The position numbers and the translations under genes are program-made. DNA of 64,000 nucleotides, from assembly GCA_963576475.1 (NCBI GenBank), contig OY754990.1, forward strand, positions 6,770,751-6,834,750. The letters are read 5' to 3'. This stretch comes from Molanna angustata. Lineage: Eukaryota > Arthropoda > Insecta > Trichoptera > Molannidae. The notes under the pieces are model-generated. The model searched no databases. It was given only the letters and a program-made list of their open reading frames with translations, and was not told the DNA's origin. The stretch's first letter is position 1. Each line of letters begins with the position of its first letter. This document shows, in pieces, positions 22,254-33,019 of this stretch.

Positions 22254-22887
22254 GAGGGTGACTGCACCCAACGAACCTATTTTTTCAATTTGAATTTGCA
22301 TCATTACTACAAAACGAATCATTTTGAAAATAATAACCTACATAGTTAGTTTGGATAATAAGAAAGAAAAATATACTTACCTTAACATTTTAACTATGTT
22401 CTGTATATATCACCACCTCGAAACAGGCCTGGCCTAGTGAGGTGGTGGTGAAAGAATATCAAAATATCTGGAAAAATACGATGTAATGTTGCATTAATGC
22501 ATCAGGTTAAGTTAATAAACCGAATAAACTTTTATTTCGCTATGTCGCTGAATGGAAAATATATGTTTTTTAGGTTTATTTACTAAACCTGAAGCATTAA
22601 TGCAACGTTACATCATATTTTTCTAGATATTTTTGTCTACTTTAATTCAAAAAATATATATTTTTTGAACTACGCCTTATATATTATTAAAAATATAAGA
22701 TAAACGTTGAAAATCGGGGTATATCATTATTTTTCTACAAAAATTTATACAGAACATTATCAAAAAGTAAAGATATATTTTTCTTTATTAATACCCAAAC
22801 TATATAAATTATTTTTTTCAAACGATTTGATAAGAAATATGATAAAGAAATAGGTAAGAAATAGGTACGTTGGCAGCAGTTCCCCCC
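22254..22887. mobile_element. Palindromic MITE, copy 1
   Basis: The left end GGGTGACTGC...CCAACGAACCTATTTT and the complement of the right end (GGAACTGCTGCCAACGTACC) are inverted repeats. Much of the two arms pair as well, for instance around GCATTAATGCATCAGG and CCTGAAGCATTAATGC. TAAA flanks both sides (22250..22253, 22888..22891). It has no coding capacity. The related copy is at 43120..43808. Confidence 0.7.
22411..22450. repeat. Short hairpin shared with 37122..37158
   Basis: CACCACCTC and GAGGTGGTG pair around AGGCCTGGCC. The same core appears downstream of a LINE stop codon at 37122..37158. In this MITE it looks like an inserted segment, since the opposite arm has no counterpart. Confidence 0.6.
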
Positions 22888-22891
22888 TAAA

Positions 22892-23436
22892 AATGTTCCA
22901 ATAACAAATTTACAAGTACCTAAATATTACGATGTATATTTTGCTTGCTACAAAAAGTATTAACAAATTAAATGAACAAAACCAAAGTGTATTTATTTTA
23001 TTTCTTATTTATTTAAATTCACATAAACAATACAGAAACAACAACAATACAATAGTGCAACAATAGTACAATTGATTATGCAACATAGATGACATACATA
23101 GTCCATACTTGACTTATGTAATATTGGCATACGCTGACAATTTGTATAAACTTTTGGTTGCTAAAAATATACCGAAATATAACAATTTAAGAAATGTCTA
23201 TCACATAAAAATATAACAATTTCACATAATTATAATATATCACAATTACAATATACAATATACATGTTATTCATATTAATTACACCAACATAGTTAACTA
23301 GTCTCTTTCTATGGCTCTGAAATAAAAATCATAGCGTCAGAGATTGTATTTATGACAGGTATTATGGCGGACATTGGGATCTGGTTGATCTGTTTTGTAT
23401 GAGCCCATATGTTTGTTGAGGTAATGATTGTGAATG
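22892..23436. other. AT-rich intron DNA
   Basis: No exon or clear element end. Some AC-rich sequence (23020..23300) may be the untranslated end of a retroposon, perhaps joined to repeat F. Confidence 0.4.
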
Positions 23437-23612
23437 CAGAAAGTTGAGATTGTGTACATATTTAGTGTGGAACGGGAACAATCACCTGGTTCATAATTGC
23501 ATATAATTGTCAATAAAAGTTGTAAACTACTAGCCCTAATAGAACAGGTTTTCCTAGTTGGGCAGCAGTAATCTACTTATTTTTGTCATTATAAATATGG
23601 TGTAATATACAA
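23437..23612 (+). mobile_element. Dispersed repeat F, uninterrupted copy
   Basis: It runs from GCAGAAAGTTGAGATTGTG through GTGTGGAACGGGAACAATC and CTAGTTGGGCAGCAGTAATC to ATTATAAATATGG. The same sequence, split by an insertion, is at 37518..37548 and 38712..38861. It could be the 3' end of a LINE, as the second copy ends in AAATAAAT repeats. Confidence 0.6.
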
Positions 23613-23984
23613 ATATGTATAATACATCACAATTTATGAATATCTATCTAAAGTGATTGATTTATTTATTTATTTTATAGAATACAACAGCAAACAAGAA
23701 ACATCTATACAAAGATAATTTTATATTGCCAATTATAGTATTCTAAAATATATGTAGGTATTACAAGATGTTAACAATTTTGAAAATACTGCCTACCCCA
23801 TGAGGAAGATGGAAGTGGAGAGTTAAAAAATACACTTTATTTCTAATTTTATTTAGGTATACCCACAAACAGGCTAAGCCTTGTGGGATATTTGGTATTT
23901 ATAATAGATGTATATAAGTTTGTGTGTATGTATGCATATGAATGTTACAGTAAATATGTACTATATTATCTTCTCTTCTTCTGG

Positions 23985-24700
23985 GTCACAATCCTAGATT
24001 TGGTCTGCACCAAATACTCGACCTTTCCACTTAACTCTATCGTCCGCCAGTCTCTTCATCTCTTTGTAGCTGCTACAGCGCACGTAACCGATTATCTGGT
24101 CTATATAGTTGTTTCAGTTGCCCCCATCAATCATTCCTTCGACTATGGTAAAAAGCAGGCCTGGGTGCCGGATGTTGTGGCCTATCCAAGTTGTTCTCTG
24201 TTGGGCAATTATTTTCATAAGTTGCCTTGTCTCTCCAACCCTGTTTAGAGTACCTCATCGTTGCTGATGTGTTCTGACCAGTGAACTTTAGCCATGCGTC
24301 TGTAGCACCACATCTCAAACGCAGACAGACTGATGGTCCATGTTTTACAGCCATAAAGCAGCACACTCCAGACAAAGGTCTTGATCATTTTTTTCCTAAT
24401 TTTGATGTAAATATTAGGGGATTCAAAAATTGTTGATCTTTTGTTGAAGGCGACTCTTGCTCGGTGGATTCTGCTTTTGATGTCTGCTGTTGAACGTCCG
24501 TCTTGAGCTATTCTACTTCCCAGATATACAAACTCTTTCACCTGCTTAATTTAGATGCCCCCCAGAACGACATTTGCGGTGCATTCCTCTCTTCCAGCAA
24601 CCATGCATTTTGTTTTATCCTTATTTATCCTCATGCTGTAATCGCTTGTTAGGATGCCTTCCATCTTCCTGAAAGCCTCATTTATACTCTGTACCTAAAT
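23985..24700 (-). mobile_element. LINE fragment (reverse transcriptase C-terminal side)
   Basis: On the - strand the frame reads MRINKDKTKCMVAGREE, KEFVYLGSRIAQDGRS, KTFVWSVLLYGCKTWT and AFEMWCYRRMAKVHW. This order (KTK, YLGS, LLYG, AFEMW.RRM) is diagnostic for the region after the YADD box of RTE-like non-LTR reverse transcriptases. Stops break it near 24245 and 24540. It is 5' truncated. Confidence 0.8.
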
Positions 24701-24969
24701 TTGTTAAATAAATAAATAAATAAAATTGACAGTTGGATTAGATACTTTTAAGTCCGTACCTACGTACTACGCAATATATGAATTCATATATTCATATAAA
24801 TTCTTTGACTGTTGCGCATCAAAACTTTCGGATGCAATTGTTGAGCAATGAATATTGGTAATTAATAGACCATTTCAATTGATTGTACCTACATGTGGGT
24901 AGATAATATCGATTGATGCAAAGACCAATTTCATAAAATTTTATGAAATATTTAAATCTTACGCCATCT

Positions 24970-25010
24970 TCCAACTGTCGATTTGTTCAAGAGAACTTAG
25001 GTTCGTATTA
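24970..25010 (+). mobile_element. Helitron-like (HINE) 5' end
   Basis: TCCAACTGTCGATTTGTTCA followed by AGAGAACTTAG matches the family 5' terminus on the + strand. The rest of the element is not recognisable. Confidence 0.45.
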
Positions 25011-25425
25011 CGGCAGTTCTTTGAGAAAAATTTAAGAAAAAGGTAATCAATAAACTCTTTCTTTATTAAAATAGGTCAAATATGTAAGACATGGATATCC
25101 CTTTGATTAGAATCAAAGAAAATAATGTCATACGGTCGTCTGTATTCCAATATAATATGTACCTACTTACCTTGACTATTGAATTTATACAAATTCATTA
25201 TTATGTGATTATTAATTGTACGTATTTTTTTTGTCGGTTAATTATATAATAAGTATAGTTTTATAATTAACTTTGTTGAATATTTGACGGTGTTACGTAT
25301 GACGACCTTACAATAATGCGTAATTCGGGGCCATCTAAGGCGGCCATCTTTGTTTACACTCTGATAAACGTACGTTTGAAGTTACATCCAATTTCTTGTG
25401 AGTAGATACTTTAAACAAACTTGTG

Positions 25426-26975
25426 TTTCTATACTCGTACTGCTATAGTAATAGTGGAGAGTCATGTATTCACAATGTTTAACCATATCTATATTATTGA
25501 TAATTCTCTGTCTGTGAGTATCATGTGGAGATTGTATACTGTAAGTTTCCTAGTGATGTTTCTATACTCTCCAGTACTGCTATAGTAATAGTGGAGAGTC
25601 ATGTATTCACAATGTTTAACCATATCTATATTATTGATAATTCTCTGTCTGTGAGTATCATGTGGAGATTGTATACTGTAAGTTTCCTAGTGATGTTTCT
25701 ATACTCTCCAGTACTGCTATAGTAATAGTGGAGAGTCATGTATTCACAATGTTTAACCATATCTATATTATTGATAATTCTCTGTCTGTGAGTATCATGT
25801 GGAGATTGTATACTGTAAGTTTCCTAGTGATGTTTCTATACTCTCCAGTACTGCTATAGTAATAGTGGAGAGTCATGTATTCACAATGTTTAACCATATC
25901 TATATTATTGATAATTCTCTGTCTGTGAGTATCATGTGGAGATTGTATACTGTAAGTTTCCTAGTGATGTTTCTATACTCTCCAGTACTGCTATAGTAAT
26001 AGTGGAGAGTCATGTATTCACAATGTTTAACCATATCTATATTATTGATAATTCTCTGTCTGTGAGTATCATGTGGAGATTGTATACTGTAAGTTTCCTA
26101 GTGATGTTTCTATACTCTCCAGTACTGCTATAGTAATAGTGGAGAGTCATGTATTCACAATGTTTAACCATATCTATATTATTGATAATTCTCTGTCTGT
26201 GAGTATCATGTGGAGATTGTATACTGTAAGTTTCCTAGTGATGTTTCTATACTCTCCAGTACTGCTATAGTAATAGTGGAGAGTCATGTATTCACAATGT
26301 TTAACCATATCTATATTATTGATAATTCTCTGTCTGAGTATCATGTGGAGATTGTATACTGTAAGTTTCCTAGTGATGTTTCTATACTCTCCAGTACTGC
26401 TATAGTAATAGTGGAGAGTCATGTATTCACAATGTTTAACCATATCTATATTATTGATAATTCTCTGTCTGTGAGTATCATGTGGAGATTGTATACTGTA
26501 AGTTTCCTAGTGATGTTTCTATACTCTCCAGTACTGCTGTAGTAATAGTGGAGAGTCATGTATTCACAATGTTTAACCATATCTATATTATTGATAATTC
26601 TCTGTCTGTGAGTATCATGTGGAGATTGTATACTGTAAGTTTCCTAGTGATGTTTCTATACTCTCCAGTACTGCTATAGTAATAGTGGAGAGTCATGTAT
26701 TCACAATGTTTAACCATATCTATATTATTGATAATTCTCTGTCTGTGAGTATCATGTGGAGATTGTATACTGTAAGTTTCCTAGTGATGTTTCTATACTC
26801 TCCAGTACTGCTATAGTAATAGTGGAGAGTCATGTATTCACAATGTTTAACCATATCTATATTATTGATAATTCTCTGTCTGTGAGTATCATGTGGAGAT
26901 TGTATACTGTAAGTTTCCTAGTGATGTTTCTATACTCTCCAGTACTGCTATAGTAATAGTGGAGAGTCATGTTTT
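25426..26975. repeat. 137-bp satellite, about 11 copies
   Basis: Units from GTGAGTATCATGTGGAGATT to TTGATAATTCTCTGTCT repeat with almost no differences: one A-to-G (26539) and a 2-bp deletion near 26335. Each unit contains ACTCTCCA and TGGAGAGT 18 bases apart, a potential hairpin. The 65-residue frames in each unit are not genes. Confidence 0.95.
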
Positions 26976-27051
26976 TTACAATGTTTGATATATTATTCTC
27001 TAAATTTCCTCGTAATGTCATACTTATATAATAACACCACATTATATCGAT

Positions 27052-28462
27052 GATTCCCGGACAATTGGCCGTAGCCGATTGGCCGTGGACAATTGGCCGT
27101 ACGCCCTTTTTACCGTATGGACAATTTATCGTGAGGACAATTGACCGTGAGGACAGTTGGCCGTGAGGACAATTGACCGTGGAGACAGTTGGCCGTGAGG
27201 ACAATTGGCCGTGGGGACAGTTGGCCGTGAGGACAATTGGCCGTGGGGTCAGTTGATCGTACGGACAATTGACCGTGAGGGCAATTTATCGTATGGACAA
27301 TTGACCGTATGGACAATTCACCGTGCGGAAACTATTTTTAGCATCAGAATTTTTTTTCTTTCTTTTTTCGTTTGAGTTAAATAAATTGCGTGAATAAAAA
27401 AATGTTCGTTTATGGTGACGAACCGATTGCCTTATTTTTTTATTTCAAGATACTAGGAGAAATCCAATATGTCGACAGTGATAAATTTTACAAAATAAGC
27501 GGTAATTATTTAGTTCTAATTTGCTATATTTTGAGATATAAGAAGACGTCTGTTTTTAGACTTCTTCTTGTTATTTTTTTCATTTTTCGAGATGGATATC
27601 GATTTATACTAATTAAAAGGTGGAGATTTCGAAATAATTTAAACTTCTTTGTTTTCTTTTGAAATTATGAGAAAACAATATGGCGGCCGTGATTTAAGGA
27701 TGAGTTTTCAAAGTGAATGATTATGTTGGGTTTATCGAGTTTTAATTTGCTACATTTTGAGATTTAAGAAGACGTCTGTTCTTCTCATTTCAAATGCCTC
27801 ATTTCAAAAGAAAACAAAGAAGTTTAAATTGTTTCGAAATCTACACCTTCTTATTAGTATAAATCGATATCCATCTCGAAAAATGAAAAAAAGAACAAGA
27901 AGAAGTCTAAAAACAGACGTCTTCTTATATCTCAAAATATAGCAAATTAGAACTAAATAATTACCGCTTATTTTGTAAAATTTATCACTGTCGACATATT
28001 GGATTTCTCCTAGTATCTTGAAATAAAAAAATAAGGCAATCGGTTCGTCGCCATAAACGAACATTTTTTTATTCACGCAATTTATTTAACTCAAACGAAA
28101 AAAGAAAGAAAAAATTTTCTGATGCTAAAAATAGTTTCCGCACGGTGAATTGTCCATACGGTCAATTGTCCATACGATAAATTGTCCTCACGGTCAATTG
28201 TCCGTACGATCAACTGTCCCCACGGCCAATTGTCCTCACGGCCAACTGTCCCCACGGCCAATTTTCCTCACGGCCAACTGTCCCCACGGCCAACTGTCCC
28301 CACGGCCAATTGTCCTCACGGCCAACTGTCCCCACGGCCAATTGTCCTCACGGCCAACTGTCCTCACGGTCAATTGTCCTCATGATAAATTGTCCATACG
28401 GTAAAAGGGGCGTACGGCCAATTGTCCACGGCCAATCGGCTACGGCCAATTGTCCGGACACG
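27052..28462. mobile_element. Foldback/Mutator-like element with tandem-repeat termini
   Basis: Two inverted arms of roughly 640 bp flank a centre near 27663..27803. The outer part of each arm consists of about 15-bp repeats of the type GGACAATTGGCCGTG; the inner part is unique. A 9-bp duplication TATATCGAT (27043..27051 and 28463..28471) flanks the element, the length typical of Mutator-like elements. Both arms hold the same 90-codon frame (27390..27662 + and 27804..28076 -), with three residue differences; its product is unknown and it may only reflect the palindrome. No transposase is present. Confidence 0.85.
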
Positions 28463-28471
28463 TATATCGAT

Positions 28472-29197
28472 ATAATATAACACCATAATATCTTATTGTT
28501 TCTGTGCGATGGAGAATAAGTACCAAATTAGTGAGCAGATTGTCCTTATTTACAAATTAATACTTGCCATATTACAAAAATAATCTTAATCAGACTTAGC
28601 TCCTCTGGTACATACATAGTAGGTATAATGATAATGGATTTTTAAACGGTCGATTTTTTCGATTCATAATAATTGTTTATGTCATAATAGAAACTTGTGA
28701 ATTTTGGCCAACACATTACGTCTGACTCAAAAATATACAGTCTTTTTGGTCGTAAAAAATGTATAATTTGATACGTAAATTACTTAGCGAAATTTGTTAT
28801 TTTTGAAAATGAAATTAAACACAATCTTCTTTATCTATGTTTGTTTATTTAATTGAGATTTAAAAAAAAAAACAATTTCATACAACTAGTAGGTATGAAC
28901 ATAAAAATAAATAAATTTAAAAAATAACATATTTATTTATTTAGAGGACAACAATAAAGATGATTAGATTAATATTAAAGCCAATTACAGGTTCTCACTG
29001 GAGTTATTGTAGTATATTAAGATATGTTAGGAATAGTTCAATATATTATGGTGAGTATGGTGTGAAATTGTATAAGTATATAAATGTATGCAGTATATTA
29101 AGTGTTAAATTTGATTATGACGATGAAATTTTAAGTTTGATATATTTGTTTAAATGTGGGGGCGCTAAGTAAGAATATGTCGATCTCTTGGAAATGC
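28472..29197. other. AT-rich intron DNA
   Basis: No supported feature; the frame at 28960..29172 is AT-rich and has no motif. Confidence 0.4.
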
Positions 29198-29527
29198 CTA
29201 TTGTATGTATATATTACAGATTATGATATAGATTGTTGCATGTTGAGCATAGTTGGTGTGTTGAGTGGTTAGGTGGAAAAGAGGAGTGTGTCTAGTGTCT
29301 ACAGGTAGGGATGTATGTTGAAAGATATATAGGTAATTTAAGAGAGCAGGAGAATCAATTTTATTATTAATAATATTGTGGAGAAGCATCATATCAGATA
29401 CAGTACGTCTGTTGTCGAGTGAATCAATGCAGTGGTAAATCCTTGCCTCACGATACGACGGGAAATCAAGATATGCTTTACGCTTAAGAGGACATAATAT
29501 AACGCTAAATCTAGTGACTGAAAACAT
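29198..29527 (-). mobile_element. LINE C-terminal fragment
   Basis: The - strand frame contains SLDNRRTVSDMMLLHNIINN and KIDSPALLNYLYI, then a Tyr/His-rich tail. RR..SD..L...I.N.KIDSP is the typical linker and tail after the polymerase domain in CR1/Jockey-group LINEs. Only this short 3' part is present. Confidence 0.65.
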
Positions 29528-29539
29528 GATATATTAAAA

Positions 29540-29950
29540 CAGCCTAATGCACTATGTAGTTACGCTTTAGTAAGGGTAACTATCGCGTGCATTAAAAAAG
29601 GTTTGCATGTGATTTAAATTATCGGAAACCCAAAATTTGTTGATTTTTTTGCATTTTAAGAACAAATCTTAGTTGAAATGAAAAAACTTTATCGGTTATT
29701 CACTTTGATTTTATGCACTCTTTAAGCATATAAAGATTTATTTCTCTACGACACATATTTATGGAGTAATTTTAATAAAAAGCTGTAAAAAGAGGTATTT
29801 TAAATATTTTATTTAGGGGAAATAGGCTGTATTTAAAAAATGTGTGACGAACATTCACTAAAGAAATGCTGAAAACACATATAGTATTTTATTTTTAAAC
29901 ACACTATTGAACATATTTGAGGAATTTGATTTCAAATTGGGGTGTTTAGG
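29540..29950 (+). mobile_element. Dispersed repeat J, copy 1
   Basis: About 370 bp from TAATGCACTATGTAGTTACG to AATTGGGGTGTTTA matches, in reverse, 43813..44200. Shared blocks include GTGACGAACATTCACTA and TCGGAAACCCAAAATTTGTT. It is non-coding and may be a MITE; ends are uncertain. Confidence 0.55.
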
Positions 29951-30924
29951 TTTATACGCCCCCTTAAAGTGTTTAATAAATATATTTTGTATCATTTCGA
30001 TACGGTTTATGTGTGTTGCATAATGGGGGTGACCAGGAGATACGTATTCCAGGATAGGGCTTACTTACTTACTCAGCCTCTTCTTGAGTCCAGTATTGGA
30101 CTAAGGTCTCCCGCTTGGACTTCCACTGTGGTCTCTATCCTGTGCCATTCTTCGCCATTCTGGACCTGCCACTTTTTTGATGTCATCGGACCATCTGGTC
30201 TGGGGCCTTCCCACGCTTCTGCTTCCCGTTCTTGGCCTCCAGTCCATCACAATTTTTGTCCATCGTTCATCTGACATCCGAGATACATGACCCGCCCAAC
30301 TCCACTTTAACTCCGCTATTCTTTTGGTCACATCCGCTACTCCTGTGTTCTTCCTAATCCATTCATTAGTTTTGTGGTCCCTTAGCGAGATATTCAACAT
30401 TCTTCTTTCCATCGCTCTTTGTGTCACTCTTAGCTTTTTCATCATTTTCTTAGTAAATGCGGATGTTTCAAAGCCGTAAGTGAGCACAGGGAGTACACAA
30501 GCGTCAAAAACTTTTTTATTTAAGTGGATTGGGATATTTGTAGATTTAAGAACATTTGATAATTTGCTGAACGCTACCCATCCAAGACCTCTTCTTCTTT
30601 CTATTTCAGCTTCTAAATTATATCTTCCCAGTTTCACGGTGTGACCGAGGTAGACATATGATTCTACTCTGCCAATATCTTGACCATCAATTTTTATGGG
30701 TTCTGAACCTATAGAGGACATAATTTTTGTCTTATGTTCATTTTTAGTCCCACTCTAATGCATTGATTCTTGAGGTCTGTTAACATTAATTTAATTTCTT
30801 GCTCTGTATTGGAAAATAGGACAATGTCATCAGCGAATCTAAGGTTGTTCAGTTTTTCTCCGTTTATGTTGATCCCATAGTTGGTCCAGTCTAATTCTCG
30901 GAAAACGTCTTCTAATTCATTCAT

Positions 30925-31715
30925 TCATTCATACCATCACGGCATATCCCACAATGTGGGGTAACCAGCGAAAGGTGTGCGGGTGTGCATTGCCTTATAA
31001 AAGGGAGCACAACATATCTGTGTATACCCACACACCAATCTCGTCTTACCTAAAAAGGCACTACATTCAGAATGCGTGATGGTGAACCTCATTGCTGAAC
31101 TATGTGAGATGTTATTGTTGCCTGTTGTATTTTCTATTACCCGGCTCTTACGAGACACCCGAAACACTACATTCAGAATGTGTGATGGTGAACCTCATTG
31201 CTGAACTATGTGAGATGTTATTGTTGCCTGTTGTATTTTCTATTACCCGGCTCTTACGAGACACCCGAAACACTACATTCAGAATGTGTGATGGTGAACC
31301 TCATTGCTGAACTATGTGAGATGTTATTGTTGCCTGTTGTATTTTCGATTACCCGGCTCTTACGAGACACCCGAAACACTACATTCAGAATGTGTGATGG
31401 TGAACCTCATTGCTGAACTATGTGAGATGTTATTGTTGCCTGTTGTATTTTCTATTACCCGGCTCTTACGAGACACCCGAAACACTACATTCAGAATGTG
31501 TGATGGTGAACCTCATTGCTGAACTATGTGAGATGTTATTGTTGCCTGTTGTATTTTCTATTACCCGGCTCTTACGAGACACCCGAAACACTACATTCAG
31601 AATGTGTGATGGTGAACCTCATTGCTGAACTATGTGAGATGTTATTGTTGCCTGTTGTATTTTCGATTACCCGGCTCTTACGGGACACTCGAAAACAATA
31701 ATAGAAAATAGTGGA
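30925..31715 (-). mobile_element. Retroposon E inserted in the LINE
   Basis: The 8-bp duplication CTTCTAAT flanks it, at 30908..30915 on the left and 31710..31717 on the right, and cuts the LINE codons for ALE|D. On the - strand it begins like 15547 (TGCTTCCA.TATTTT) and ends in GAATGAATGAAT, so it is a 5'-truncated E copy. Its middle is expanded to six 106-bp units. Confidence 0.8.
31080..31690. repeat. 106-bp tandem array within retroposon E, six units
   Basis: The unit (GATGGTGAACCTCATTGCTG to CGAAACACTACATTCAGAAT) occurs once in the E copy at 15590..15660 but six times here, with single differences such as C/G in TATTTTCKATTACC. The array therefore arose after this insertion or in its direct source. 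Confidence 0.95.
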
Positions 31716-31869
31716 AGCACTTCTAATGCCAGGGTGAATAATTTGGGCGAGATCGTATCTCCCTGCCTAATTCCTCTTTTCATATTAATTTTTGGAGTAG
31801 GCTCATGTAACTGTATTGTGGAAGTTGCTTTGTCATATATGTTTTTCAGGAAACTAGGGAAAAATAAAG

Positions 31870-32105
31870 AAATTTGAATACTATAGGAGAACCAGGAAAT
31901 CAAGACACATACAGGCCTAACGACCTGTCATCGGCTGGTTTACGTGATCACTTTGTGTACTTGTTCAACTTATGCTTGCTTATCGAGTTCCCATCAATCC
32001 AATCTTTTCACTTGAGAGTAAGCTGAAAGACACAATCGCCATCTATGAAGTGACGAAGAAACCTTTTTATAACGCCATCTATTGAGAAAATGGTTAATAA
32101 TTCAC
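31870..32105 (+). mobile_element. Dispersed repeat H, copy 2
   Basis: It carries CTATAGGAGAACCAGGAAAT, CGACCTGTCATCGGCTGG and ACGCCATCTATTGAGA as in 54718..55040. Confidence 0.5.
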
Positions 32106-32156
32106 ATCATCGACAAAAGATTGTTTTTGTCTTTGTGGTATCATTTTGCAATTAAT

Positions 32157-32530
32157 TAAATGAAATTACGAATGGCCTCAGATGCTTAACATACGAAAAA
32201 CGTCTGAATGTGTTGGGCCTCACTACTCTTGAGGAACGGAGAAAGAGAGGGGATCTCATATAAACCTACAAAATACTAAACGAACACTATGACTGCCCTG
32301 AATTGAAGCTGATGTTCTGCCTCAACCAAAATACTAATTTAAGATGTCATAGTTTGAAGCTAGATAAACACAGTTTCAGGCAGAACCCCTGGAAGCATTT
32401 CTTGACCAATAGAGTTGTGGATGCGTGGAACAGTTTGCCACCGGAACTTGTTCAAAAATAGACTTGACAGACTGAACAAGTGAAAACTGTTGTGAGATCA
32501 GACATATCAGCATAGCTGCCTGTCTGATAA
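32157..32530 (+). mobile_element. LINE C-terminal fragment
   Basis: The + strand reads YEKRLNVLGLTTLEERRKRG, DLI (stop) TYKILNEHYD, SFRQNPWKHFLTNRVV and DAWNSLPPELVQ. The order LGL.TLE.RR.RGD...TYKIL...R.NFF..RV...WN.LP is typical of the tail of CR1/L2-group LINEs. At least two stops show that it is dead. Confidence 0.75.
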
Positions 32531-32804
32531 CATAAAATAATAATAATAACTTTGTGTACACCACTACATACATTACTTTTATTCAAATGAATAAAAATTC
32601 CTGTAATTTTTTTAGTATACTTTGTATCCTCCTGAGGAAGGGAACTTTGTTCTCGTAACATGTAGAGGATTTTTTATTCAATTGAATAAAAATTATAATT
32701 GTAGTGGTGTACACAAAATTGTGTTTTATTTCATTTCATTAAAAGAATAATTCCTTAATGCATCAACATGGAAAGGGATTGCAATCAGGTATCAGTGTAT
32801 GGAA

Positions 32805-32850
32805 TCGACTGGTGTGTGGGGGTATGCCGTGATGGTATGGATGAATAAAA
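32805..32850 (+). mobile_element. Retroposon E fragment
   Basis: GACTGGTGTGTGGG and GTATGCCGTGATGGTATG with a GATGAATAAA tail match the E 3' end. Confidence 0.5.
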
Positions 32851-32881
32851 AACACGGGTTAAAATCACGTATTGTGAAATC

Positions 32882-32914
32882 ATGACTCTCCACTATTCAA
32901 TAGAAGTGGAGAGT
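32882..32914. repeat. Short palindrome sharing the hairpin of the 137-bp satellite
   Basis: GACTCTCCACTATT and a following GTGGAGAGT pair around TCAATAGAA. The stem ACTCTCCA/TGGAGAGT is the one found in each unit at 25426..26975. Confidence 0.35.
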
Positions 32915-33019
32915 AAAACTTGATTCCAGCAATAATTATTAAATGATTCGATAATTAACTCGTTAACAAGTTAATTTAAAGTTTTTAACCACACGCAACT
33001 GAAAATCAACGACTGATCA

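Larger units (their letters stand above)
30063..31866 (-). mobile_element. RTE-like LINE, interrupted by retroposon E
   Basis: The - strand reads, in order, NMKRGIRQGDTISPKLFTLALE (31720..31800), then after the insertion DVFRELDWTNYGININGEKL, LRFADDIVLFSN (the FADD catalytic box), VYLGHTVKLGRYN, ACVLPVLTYGFETSAFT and LKWSWAGHVSRM. This is the palm, thumb and C-terminal region of an RTE-type reverse transcriptase. Apart from the insertion, one frame shift near 30715 separates the blocks. The 3' end is marked by a TAAG repeat at 30063..30075. It is 5' truncated near 31866. Confidence 0.9.

Noticed and set aside
25525..26953. Series of 65-residue proteins on the + strand
   Set aside because: Translation of the 137-bp satellite; unit length is not a multiple of three and each frame ends after about one and a half units.
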